Part shown: positions 24,895-35,880 of the stretch, one piece after another
How positions within the stretch are numbered: the stretch's first letter is position 1
Layout of the letters: every line of letters starts with the position of its first letter
Source of the DNA: Gossypium raimondii
Taxonomy: Eukaryota > Streptophyta > Magnoliopsida > Malvales > Malvaceae
NCBI RefSeq assembly: GCF_025698545.1
Contig: NC_068571.1
Span: 46,161,733-46,225,732, forward strand
Direction of reading: 5' to 3'
Length of the DNA: 64,000 bases
Program-made: the position numbers and the translations under genes
The notes under the pieces: generated by a model
The model's database searches: none
What the model saw: the letters and a program-made list of their open reading frames with translations, nothing else
What the model was told of the DNA's origin: nothing

Positions 24895-27800
24895 TGTAAC
24901 ACCCCTAACTCGATTTGGTCACTGGACTCGAGCTATAAGATGCTACGATAAAAAACAGAAGATATAACATTAGCATATAAAGTTAAACTTACAAGATTTC
25001 ATGTAAACACCTCAATCAATCAGGTTTCATAGCATTCATATTAAATACGAGTCTCAATCAGACTTACGAAAGCCTTTAAACCAACTTGAGAACATGTAAG
25101 GACTTAATTGTAAACTTTACAAAAAGTATGAAAAATTCAATAAATAAGGGTCACGTGGCTGTGTGACAAGTTGAGGCTCTGTTGAGCTAGGTAGCACGGT
25201 CGTGTTGTCAAACCATGTAATAAACTGATGTCGTGTATAACAGGGTCATATGGCTGTGTAGCTAGGCCGTGTAATAGATTGAAGTCGTGTAGGCCTAAAT
25301 GCAAAATTTCTAACAAAGTTTACACGGTCGTGTCCAAGACCGTGTAACAGGCTAAGGCAATGTAAGTTGGAGTCACACAGTCGTGTAACTCATTGAGGCC
25401 ATGTACATCAATCAATACCCAAATCAAACAGACCACACGCCCATACCACATGCCCATGTGTGGCACACGGCTGTGTGTAAGATCGTGTATACCTAAAAGA
25501 ACCTTTTCAAACAAGATACATAGCTCTAGATCACTTGAACCACAAGCAAGCATTAAACTATCCCTTAACTTGTTCAAGAACATCAAAAATATGCCAAAAC
25601 CACAATTTAAATCAATCATCCTAAGTGCCTAATTAATATGCCACCAAAGGCACCACAATTTATCAAGATAAAATCAATCATTCACACCAAGTACAACCAA
25701 AGATTCATGCCATACATTCATTTCGAAATCATCATTCTCAAGCGTCAAAATCAACAAGAAAAATGCACCATAAAGATTAAACATACTTTTACCATCACAC
25801 CATCAACCAAAAACAACCATCAGGGAATAAACAAGTACCACACATACAAGCACATTTATACAAGGCTATCAACTAGCCTAACTTCAACTCCAACATTTAC
25901 ATAACCATATGTGGACACATAAAAAAGAACTGATTCAAACTTCCTACTTGCATATATACATATAATCAAAACACCTATTTACATGTCACTTATAACCTAT
26001 CCTAAAATGATAAAAAAATCTACCGAGTCGTTGAACGGATAGTGTGAGCTTTGACTAGATTTCCAACCGACCATGTAGTTTTCGATGATCTACAAGAAAA
26101 CAAACATAGCAAACGTAAGCATACACAATGCTTAGTAAATTCATACAAAATTTAACATAACATACCAATGTTAATATAACTTAAGCATTGAACACATAAT
26201 TAGATAATTAGATAACATGACATTCTTTGATATCTTATGCACATCACAAGCCCAACAAGGTTAGTTTCTTCACAAATGAGCATAAAACATGATTTATGCC
26301 TTTATACCATATACAAAGCTAACATACATGGCTCATATAACACAATTTATTTTGCTACTAATTTGTACCATCATTTCCATTTTATAAACCTTGTTTTCAC
26401 TTGTTGAAATATAGTGAAATAATGTCAGATACACATGATAAAAATTGCTCACGCAAGCTATGAATATAATGCTCACACGAGTTGTGAATGTAAGTGCTCA
26501 CATGAGCTATGAATATGGGCCTGCTCACACTAACTATGGGTCAGGATGGTAACTTTACACGATGCTGCTCACACGAGCTGTGAAGAATCCGCAACAAATG
26601 CATAACCTTAGCCATCGATAAAACATCCAAGACCAACACCCGAGATGGTAATAACCCTAATGACATGTCATTTGTATCCTAATCGTTCACTACGTTCATA
26701 CGGGCCTCACTTTATATCCATAACTTCCAATCATTTAAACATCAATGTATTAACATGAACTCAACTATATTCGTACCCTTTTTCAATCACCAACACCAAA
26801 TATTCCATTCATTACAGTTTAGTCCATCCAATATTCAAGATTATTACACAAAAGATATTCAATCAAAATTCATACAAATACATATTAAATAAAAAAGGAA
26901 ATAAATAAACCAACTTATACATTATACAAACTTACCTAAACCGAAACAACAACAAACATGACATCAAGAACTACTCAACATTTTTTTCTTTTCAGCGTTT
27001 ATCTACCGGTTGATCCGTTTCTTAATCTATAATATAATTTAATTCAATTATCAACTTCAAATACTTATAAAGCATAATTTTATGCATATGACTATTTATT
27101 TAACATTTTACATTATTTTCCTAAATTTTTATATTTTCTTCAATTTAATCCTTAAAACCGATACATTTATAACTTTCACATTTAAACCCCAAATTTCATA
27201 CCATTTTCAATTCCATCCTTAGATAACCCTCTAGAATAAAAAATTATAGAAATCTCTAGCTAATTTTATAACTTTTCTATTTTAGTCTCTAATTCAAAAC
27301 TAACAACCATCTCTTTACAAATAAGTCCTATTTCCTAACAAAGTTCCAAACTATACCATTTAACATCCAAATAAACTTCAAAACAACAATGGTGACTTTT
27401 AAAATCTTTCACAATTTTACAAAATAGTCTTTGGGCTAGCTAGATTAAGTTACAACGATTTCAAAAATATAAAATTTACGAAAAACAGCTTTAAAAATTC
27501 ACACCATGCAATGACCGAATGTTTCCTTGAAGCTTAACAATGGCTTCTCCTTCATGTACTTGTTTATTTCGGTGGTGGAAAAACAAAAGTAAGAAGATGA
27601 TGGCATTTTGTTTCTTTTTACATTTTAACCATTAAAAATTAAATTATATTTTAACATTATTTTAGAGAAAATAAGCACCTAACCGTCCACTTCCTAGCAA
27701 AGTGGGCAAATTACTATTTTGAACCTTAAACAACCATTAATAAATCCACTTAACTAAAAGAAATCAATAGAAATTAACTTTCTCGGTTTTTACGATTTAA

Positions 27801-27967
27801 TCATTTTTCCTTAATTGACCAACCAAACATTAAAATCATTGGGCTAAATTTTAATACAACACTCTATTAGACTCGAAAATATTAATTAGTAACATCTGCG
27901 GACTCACTCATCGGATTGTGGTCCCGAAATAACTGTTTTCGACACCAGTGAAAATCAGACTATTACA
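24895..27967 (-). mobile_element. Solo LTR of the TGTAAC gypsy-type family
   Basis: On the minus strand it begins TGTAATAGTCTG at 27967, with the family phrases 'tcgggaccacaat' and 'cgatgagtgagtccgc', and ends TTAGGGGTGTTACA at 24895. Flanking pentamers are GGTGT and GGTAT, one mismatch. The length is 3.07 kb. Two internal degenerate tandem regions are visible: 'ctcacacgagctgtgaa' words at 26440-26590 and 'acacggtcgtgt/ggccgtgta' words at 25150-25500. The ORFs at 25320-25904 lie in the second region and on both strands, so they are not genes. Confidence 0.8.
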
Positions 27968-28904
27968 GGTATACTAACATTATATGAATTTAAATATAAG
28001 AAAATTTAAATAACAAGAATATAGTTATAACATTAAAACAAATCATTTTCAAAATAACTTGTGATAATCAGAATTAGAATGACATAATAAACATTTACTT
28101 ATAGCCCTATTAACCGGATGCAAACACAAGTACAAGTACATGGATTTAACCCCTAACACTCCATAATAAGCACCAAAGTATTGATCAAGCATAAATCCAC
28201 TAGCCCCCCCAACACTCCACAGAACATAATGCACTGGAATGCCAGAATAAAATTGCACCAAAGTGTCAGAATGAATTGCATCGTAGTGTCAGAATGCATC
28301 TATTCAATTTAGTCTCTATAAACTCTTTTATCTGAAATGCTCGTATGTTTCGATATTCATTATCAATTTGAAATCCAACTTTAAATTTAATCACTAGGGA
28401 CCTCTCGTACTTTCATTCTATAACAAAATTTTCTTTCAACTTTCAAACTACTCAATTTGGTCTCTAACGACATAAAATTAACTATATAAATTTAAGCTTT
28501 ACTTAAATTTAATTTGACACTTTTTATTATAACATTAACCTATTCCACCATACACTTAATTCATACTAGCTTGCATGAATCTAATCTTTTAAACCCCAAA
28601 AACTCTCAAGCGTTCTATCAATGTTTCATCTAAATAAACTAAACAATTTCTAAATTCATGGCTTGGGTTGTAATTATCTACTAACATATATTAAAAATCC
28701 ATCAAAAATCTACAAGAAAAACCCACTTACCGTCATGGCAATGGAAGAACAATAAGCTAAGTTTTCTTTTCTTCCTTATTGTTTTGGTTTGGGAAAGATG
28801 GAGAAGATGATGTTTTCATCTTCTCTCTCCCACTAAGGGATATATATATAGATAGATATATAAAAGTAATTAACACTCCATTAACTTAATTCAGCTTAGT
28901 CCAT
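27968..28904 (-). mobile_element. 5' part of the LTR interrupted at 24895-27967
   Basis: The minus strand contains phrases of this LTR class, such as a (TAGATA)n-like run at 28842-28862, then 'gagagaagatgaaaac' and 'ttgccatgacggtaag'. No coding capacity. The minus ORF at 28049-28261 is incidental. Confidence 0.45.
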
Positions 28905-30300
28905 GAATATAACTCAGTTCAATTTTAGCATGATAATTGGTTACCAAAAATCGGCTAGACGAAAGTGTTCTTGTCTCTAGATGTTTGTGTCGAGAATTTG
29001 GGAAACCCTCAAGGCTAATACGACTCAATCCATCAAGAATGGCAACTCAATTCAATTTTGGCATTATAACTGGTTAACAAAGAGATCCTCCCTCTAGTTA
29101 AAGTTTGCAAATGCTCATCTCATCATGTAGATAGATCTCTTGTCACGGACATGGTTAAAACTGATGGGAGTTAGAAGTAGAATTAGTTTGAACAATGTCT
29201 TGATTTATCTATATTATTTTCTATTTCAGGGACACATCCTCCTATGGAAGAGGCTGATAAGGATTCTCTATACTGGCAAGAATGCAAGATGGGAACATCA
29301 CAGTGGCCAAGGCTTGTAGGCACTTAAAGGAACTAGTGGAATCTAAAAGACAAAAAAGGGCAGGAAGTCTGGAAGTTCAAAGGTCCATAGAGGATAAGGA
29401 GCTTCTTATGGCTAGCTCTTCAAGGCAAATTACTAACTAGTACGGAGCAATGTAACGGGGAATGTCCGATAATCCTTGGTGCTTCATTTGCGGAAAAGAA
29501 TTCGAATTAGTAATCCATGCATTAAGAGATTGTTCTATGGCTAGAAGTGTTTGGGAAAGGCTTCTTCCTGCACCTATTCGTAGCACTTTCTATGTTTTTT
29601 CTCTGTTGAACTGGAAACAAGATCAATTTGAAAATTGGAAACTTGGACTAAAGTCAAATCTTCAATGTCATAATGTGGAAATTATGGGAACTTAGGAACT
29701 CCATAGTTTTCAATAATGATAACCATAACGCTGATAAATTAATTACGCATTGTTTGATATTTGCTAGGTACATTCTGGATGCTCAAGGAGGAAAGGACTT
29801 AAGGAACCGAAAGACTGAGAAACAGATACCATGGACTAAACTACCTTTGGGATGAACCAAACTCAATACAGATGGTGCAGTCTCGTCTTTGAAGAATATC
29901 GCTGCAGCTAGTCGCCTACTTAGAGATCACAATGACGAATGGATGGCGGGCTTTGCTCGTTGTATTGGTACTTGCTCTGTAGTCCAAGCAGAACTTAGGG
30001 GAAGGTGCTAGTCGAAGTGGACAATATCATGGTGGCTCGCATTTTGACATAAGATCTTCCTAATAGAAAGGACTTCAATATTGGCAGGAACATTAAAGAT
30101 TTTTTAGTTAGGCAACGGAAAATCCAAATCCGATATGATTATTATGAAATCAATAGGGTTGCCGACTGCCTCTCTAAAAAGGATCTTTTTGATGATCTAG
30201 GCATTAAATTCCTCGACAACCCTCCAAAAGAACTTGAAGAAATATTGTCCACTGATGGAGTCGGGATAACGTTTAATATGACTTGTTTATGCATTAACTA
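28905..30300 (+). pseudogene. LINE (non-LTR retrotransposon) ORF2 C-terminus, degraded
   Basis: Frames on the plus strand give the 3' part of a plant LINE ORF2. An 'NSIQFWHYNWL' segment (about 29043-29080) is followed by 'WNLKDKKGQEVWKF' and a 'RIRSFLWLALQGKLLT' segment. Next comes the zinc-binding zf-RVT motif 'CFICGKEFELVIHALRDC' with 'MARSVW' (29480-29555), and then an RNase H-like domain starting 'TKLNTDGAVSS' (about 29858) and running through 'ADCLSK' (about 30160). Frame changes near 29690 and 30000 and a stop near 29855 disable it. The FW..NWL segment is locally duplicated (28916 and 29048). Confidence 0.85.
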
Positions 30301-30714
30301 GTCTTCAAAACTTAATTTATCGTTCTTGAGAGAAAAAAAACCTAAGGAATGCATTTTTGGCCTCTTCCAAGAATTATTTGCACAAACAAAAATGCTGAAA
30401 TGAAATTAATGGTGTAACAAAAATAAATATAAAAAACCCAAAAAATGGAGACTTTTTTCAGCCAAAACGGACGGCACCAATGTTAAAAATGGTGTCTTCT
30501 ATCTCTCCCGAAACCTAGAAAGAACCTCATATTAATCACACCAAGAAAAGTAAATTTTCAACCTTTTTTGGCAGTAATGAAAACCAAATTGTATTTTTTT
30601 TTCTTTTTTGTTATTTGAAAGAACAATCAAACCTCACGTGTGTTACACATCGAACTACACAACTGATCGAAACAAGCAAAGAGATGATCGATGCATGGTG
30701 GTATTTGATCAACT
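30301..30714. other. 3' flank of the TCP gene
   Basis: No gene is visible. It should include the 3' UTR of the minus-strand TCP gene; no clear polyadenylation signal stands out in the AT-rich sequence. Confidence 0.4.
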
Positions 30715-31944
30715 CTACGACTGATGACTAGTTGCATCATGTCGGTTATCGCCGCCTCCGGCGCTTCCACCACCACCTGCACCTCCTCCTCCTCCGCCGT
30801 CGTTGTTTGAATGAGGCCCGCTCGCTTGTGATTCGGATACTTGCCGATAGGGATTCAATCCAGCTAATATATTTAAATGTCCTTCAGCACTTATGCCAGT
30901 ACTTCCTCCTCCACCACCACCACCAGCAGCGCCACTGGTAACACCGCTCGAACCCAATTGTTGGCCTGGTAATAACGCCATCGGAGCTGGAAAATTCATG
31001 AAATGCAATCCACTAGACATAGTGCCCCTATACAAAGCACTGCTATTCACGGAAGGAAACGTCCATATAGGGTCGCCGCTAATTACTTGATTATTAGAAT
31101 TAGTTACCATCCAAAAATTAGCCGGAATCTGACCGTGAGTTGCTGCTGGAATCACGCCGGTGCTTGACTGCAACAAGTAACTCCCCATTTGATGTTGTGA
31201 AGATAAATCTTGCTCGGGTCTTCTCTTCCTTCCTAGACTATTTTCTTCATTTGCTGATATTTCCAACGAAGAACTATTATGATCACGCAACTCTTGCTTA
31301 GCTTGGAACATGGAATTCAAGTTACTGCTTGATTGGAAGTTAAGGAATGTCGGGGTTGTTTCTAATCCAATTCCTGGGAACAGACTTCTACGTTGTTGCA
31401 TAGAGAAGTTGGAGTTGAAACCTGAGGATCGTAACTGAGAGGGAACCGACATGGTTGAGCCTGAACTTCGGAGGGAGATGTTGAGGGAAGTGAAGTTTGC
31501 TGGGATGGTTCCAGTACCAGTGGCGGCGACCACAGCAGGTTCAGCTTGTTGGAGTAGCCATTCAATGGTTTCACCATCAGATTTATGGCCTAATTCACGA
31601 GTAAGTTGAAAAACCCTGGCTGCACAAAGAGCTGGCATTCGGATCCTACGGCCACGTCCATCGACCTTGGTATGTCGATCTTTGGTTGAAGTACGTTTAG
31701 GGGGTGGTTTTTTACAAGGTTCCGGCGAGATTTGGAGGCTTGAAATGGAACGACTCGTGTTGGGTTGATCAGCAGAGGGTGAAGAAGAGGAAGAAGGTGG
31801 GAGAAGGGAAGGGAAAGGAGGGGAAGAAGAGGAAGAACAAGGCTGGTTATCATCTTGTTTCTTCTCAAGTAATTGGAATGGGAAAGTAGGGCGGTGTTGG
31901 TGGTGGTGGTGGAGTTGATGATCATCACTTCCTCCTCCTTCCAT
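30715..31944 (-). CDS. TCP14: Class I TCP transcription factor, TCP14-like
   Basis: A single uninterrupted 409-residue ORF from ATG at 31944. The TCP basic helix-loop-helix domain spans about residues 83-141 ([20 protein letters not shown], then the helix with [20 protein letters not shown]) and has the short basic region of class I TCPs. It is followed by the class I block '[14 protein letters not shown]'. The His-rich '[15 protein letters not shown]' N-terminus and the '[12 protein letters not shown]' and '[14 protein letters not shown]' C-terminal blocks match Arabidopsis TCP14, which promotes cell proliferation and germination and is a hub target of pathogen effectors. Ser/Pro-rich (residues 37-60) and Gly-rich (about 340-400) segments are low complexity and probably disordered. 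It acts as a nuclear dimer on GTGGGNCC sites. Start choice: first ATG in frame, preceded by a CT-rich leader. Orthology to TCP14 rather than a close paralogue is inferred. Confidence 0.96.
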   Translation of the reverse strand: MEGGGSDDHQLHHHHQHRPTFPFQLLEKKQDDNQPCSSSSSPPFPSLLPPSSSSSPSADQPNTSRSISSLQISPEPCKKPPPKRTSTKDRHTKVDGRGRRIRMPALCAARVFQLTRELGHKSDGETIEWLLQQAEPAVVAATGTGTIPANFTSLNISLRSSGSTMSVPSQLRSSGFNSNFSMQQRRSLFPGIGLETTPTFLNFQSSSNLNSMFQAKQELRDHNSSSLEISANEENSLGRKRRPEQDLSSQHQMGSYLLQSSTGVIPAATHGQIPANFWMVTNSNNQVISGDPIWTFPSVNSSALYRGTMSSGLHFMNFPAPMALLPGQQLGSSGVTSGAAGGGGGGGSTGISAEGHLNILAGLNPYRQVSESQASGPHSNNDGGGGGGAGGGGSAGGGDNRHDATSHQS

Positions 31945-32700
31945 GATATCATGAAAGTAATAGGTCGTTTCTCTAATGGATCGGAAAATCTAGTAATTTA
32001 TTCGTTTGGTGGGTCTTTGGATCTTTGTGTTTTTTGAAAAAGAGTAAAAATGATGTAGAGGGGATGATAGGGAGGGAGTGTTGTGAATTAATTTGGGTTT
32101 TATTTGTATTTGCTTTCCCATCAAAAGCTTAGCCTGGAAAATTCCTGTAGAGAATTCATGTGTTTTGACGCAGATAAAGAGAGAAAGGATAAGGGAAGAG
32201 GGCAAGCTTTAAGCAACAAAGATAATGAGTGGAAATGATATGGCTTAAAAAGCAATATGTTTTTAATAAAATATGATTAACTAGGATAGGAGCTGTGAAT
32301 TCTACTTGGAATTTTGTTTTAATATCTTTGGATCAGTGGTTGGACAGGACAGCCCCTTTGGTTCAGACTCCACGTGAGGTGCTCTTTTTTAGCATTCAAT
32401 CCATAAAGACAGTGGTGGCCAAGGTGGGACCCCTTTCCAAGTCAATTTTTTTAGAAAATATATATTTCTTTTCTCTGCGAGTCGATTGCTTTGGACCCAT
32501 CTCATTATTTCATTTTACTGCCACTCCAACTCCCTTCCTTCCTACTTCCCATCAAATTCACCGTCAAACTCAACCTGTAAAAACCAACATATTTTTAAAA
32601 ATAGCCACAATTCCACCATGATTCTAGTCTAAGTGGACATAGATTCAAATTTAAATTTGAAGACGTGAATAGATATTAACAATTTTATTAATTATAATTT
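31945..32700 (-). promoter_or_regulatory. 5' region of the TCP14-like gene with a TCP-type site
   Basis: The minus strand directly upstream of the ATG has a CT-rich leader (about 32160-32210), typical of a plant 5' UTR. A perfect class I TCP consensus GTGGGACC lies at 32424-32431, about 480 bp upstream of the ATG, and a G-box-like CCACGTG lies at about 32371. The ORFs at 31990-32205 and 32295-32621 are in this leader/promoter and are not supported as genes. Confidence 0.45.
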
Positions 32701-33170
32701 ATATCTTATTATTTAAAAGGAAAATAGGGTTGACTTGAAAGTAAATATATATATAATATATGAGACACTTGATAAATATATAATTTTCCTTATGAAATAT
32801 AGTTAGGAATTGACAAAAATATGTCTAGCTTTTATAGTTTGTGTTTTAATATAAATTATATTACTTACTTTTTTAAAAAAACCTATCAACTTTAAAAATA
32901 TGTGATAAAAGATAAATGAATTTATTATTATTTTACTTACAACTTGATCATAATATTTTCATTTTAAAAAATAATTATTTCATTAATATATTAGTGTGTC
33001 ATAAGATTCTCAAATAAGCAAACATAAGATAAAATTAATAGAGAATTTTCTTGCATCTTATTTTCACTCACACAAGAGTTTTATTTATAAGCACTTGTCA
33101 TTCAATGCAATCAAAATAAATGAAGCTTACTTAAATGCTTCGTTAACGCATACATCAAGCAACTTGCATA
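32701..33170. other. AT-rich intergenic DNA
   Basis: No ORF, gene or clear repeat boundary. Confidence 0.4.
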
Positions 33171-35345
33171 TGTAACAACTTGTTGTTAGTGATGTCGAAA
33201 ATAGTGATTTCGAGATCATAAATTCGACAAGTGAGTCTGTAAATATTATTATGAATAAAACATAATATTATATTAAATTTTGATTTGATAAATTTTGTTA
33301 ATTGGGCGAATAGTTAAGGTTTGTCCTTAAAGTCATGGGATTTTAGAAAATGAGATATTTAGACTTCGTTTCTGTAAACCGAGCCTATAAATATTTTATT
33401 AAATATTTATGGAGTTACAATATAGGTATATTGAAATTTGGTCCAAAAATTTTAATGTTTAAATAATTAATTTAGTAAAAGGATTAAATTGTAAAAGTTA
33501 TAAAAGTTAATCGCTATTAGTTTATTCATGCTTAATAGCCATAAAATCATGGTGGAAGACCTTATGTTACAATTAGACCATGTTAAAGTAGCTTGGACGA
33601 TTAGTGGGCTGTTTTTAAGTATTTTATATGTTAAAAATTTATTTAATTAAAAGTAAAACATATTTTATAATAAAACAAAAGCAAAAGTCATTTTAATTTC
33701 ATCATCTTTTTCATTTTTTGAGTTAACACCGAAACCACCATTATTTTAGAACCAAAGCTTCGGCCTTGGCAAATTTAATTGCATGGTAAGTATTTCTTAT
33801 TCATTTTTAGTAATTTTATGTTTTTGAGATCGTTGTAACTTAATTTAGCTAAGCTAGGGACTAATTCGTAAGATTTTAAATGTTTTGATTTATGTCATTG
33901 ATGAAATTGTAATTTTTTAAGTTTGATGATAGATTATTAAGCTTGCTAGTTAAATAGGACTATTTTGTAAAGTGGTTTTGGTTAGTTTTAAGTTTAAGGA
34001 CTAAATCGATAAAATAATAAATTTGGCATGAAATTCTTGTGATATTTTAATAAATATGGGATGAAATTGCATAGGAAAATTTTGGCTAGCATGGAGTTGG
34101 TTTAATTGTGATAAATTTGAAAGTTTCGGGTTTAGAGACTAAATTGAATAAAAGGTAAAATTTAGGGTAAAAGTATAAAATGTTGATCAAAGGGTTAATT
34201 ACATGATTTTTTTTCTTTAAAAGTATTTGAATTGGATAATTGAATTAAATTATAATATTTAGATTAAGAAACGAATCAACCAGACAATAATCGCATGAAA
34301 GGAAAGTTAGCGGGGTAATCATCGATGTTGTGATCGTTGTCATTTTTGGATTAGGTAAGTTCGTGTAATGAATGAATTGATTTAGTTGATGTTTTGCGAA
34401 TTAATAAATATCTAAGTATATTGTATTTAAATTTGCTTGCATAGTAAGTATTAAGTTATGAAAACATATCAAATTGAAACGAAATTACAATTGAGGGTCA
34501 TGATTGAAAATGGATAAATTATACAGTTGAATTCATGGGACAAAGAAATGCTTAAGTAATTATATGATATGAATGTGAATCACGGCCCGTATGAACCTCG
34601 TGAATGTTTAGGATACAAATGACATGTCATTAGAGTTATTTATCGTTTCAGGTGCTAGTCTTGGATGTCCTGTATTTGTGGCGGATTCTTAGCCTAACAT
34701 CTAGACCCACAGCTCGTGTGAGCAAACCCATTTTACAACTTGTGTGAGCATCGTTCCCACATATCCGGCATTGTTCCATTTGGTTCATCAGGTGAAAAAA
34801 ATAATATATGAAAAATGATATATGAAATGGTTATATGACTCGGTTATATGAAAAATGATATATGAAATGGTTATATGACTCGGTTATATGGAAATAGATA
34901 TATGAAATGGAACATTGGATATAGATATTTGAAATGAAATATGAGTTGTTAAATGAATAGGTGATGGTTGAATTGAGTTTTAAATGTGTTTATTTGTAAT
35001 GTTTATGACATGATAAATATATATGTTTCAGATATGTGAACTCACCAACCTTGTGAGATTTATAGTGTGTATAGGAAATAAATGAACTCATGACCTTGTT
35101 TATATAATTAATTGCAGAATGTTTTAGTTACAACAATTACGGTAAGTTAAATTTTAAGTTTAATCTGAACTTACTAAGCTTTATTTAAGCTTACTCTATT
35201 TGTTTTTTCTTTTTTGTAGATCATCAGATATGAGCTGTCGATTGATCATGTTCTGTGCCTTTTGAATTATGAAATATGTGTATTGATGTAAATCTTTAAT
35301 GGTATTTTGGTTGGTTTGGTAATTGATGACATATGTGTGCTTGAA
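33171..35345 (+). mobile_element. TGTAAC-family LTR, 3'-truncated
   Basis: It begins TGTAACAACTTG at 33171 and shares ordered phrases with the LTRs at 788 and 59974 ('aaaccgagcctataaatatt', 'gtaagttcgtg', 'tgacatgtcattagag'). It carries two copies of a unit of about 41 bp at 34803-34885 ('atgatatatgaaatggtt'). The usual GTTACA end was not found, so the 3' border near 35345 is approximate and no TSD could be set. Confidence 0.65.
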
Positions 35346-35534
35346 ACTTAACGTTCAGTAAGCTATTTAGTTATTTGGTTTACAAAATAAAATTTGATTA
35401 TACTAAAATTGACGAATAAAATATTAAATTAAAATATATTCAATAAAAAGAATAATAAACAATCAATTTATATAATTCAAATGATTTTATATAAAAACTC
35501 AACATTTTAAGCGAATTGTTGATTTGGAAATTTA

Positions 35535-35700
35535 TACTGAAGGTTAGTTTGGATGAGTGGTGCGTTTACCTACGATTAGTGTAAAAACATCGATGAGATT
35601 AAATATTGTAGTGATACTGTAGCGTGAGACAAAAAGTAAATTAAACGTACCGCACTGCACCGTACTGAATCGTCCATCTAAACTAACCCTAAATAACTAA
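35535..35700. mobile_element. Short MITE between the LTR and the dioxygenase gene
   Basis: Left end 'aggttagtttggatgagtgg' and right end 'ccatctaaactaaccct' form inverted repeats over about 160 bp. It lies about 190 bp downstream of the dioxygenase stop codon. Confidence 0.6.
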
Positions 35701-35880
35701 AAAGTGATGGATTCTAAATATATTGAACCAAACCAAATAACCAAAAGTGAATAGTTATACAAACCCAATCAACGTCTCAAGTTAAAATAATATAAAACTC
35801 GAAACATTTAAAATAAAAATAACTTAATTTTTTTTCATCCTCAAGCAAACAAATACAGATATGAAAGTGGATTATTCGAG

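Noticed and set aside
25320..25904. Three overlapping ORFs of 79-99 aa
   Set aside because: They lie in degenerate ACACGGTCGTGT-type repeats of a solo LTR, on both strands, without domains.
31362..31952. 71-aa and 120-aa minus ORFs plus plus-strand ORFs over the TCP gene
   Set aside because: Alternative-frame shadows of the TCP14-like coding sequence.
33171..35345. Possible intact LTR retrotransposon with gag/pol
   Set aside because: Only LTR-type sequence is present, with no reading frame for gag, protease, RT or integrase.
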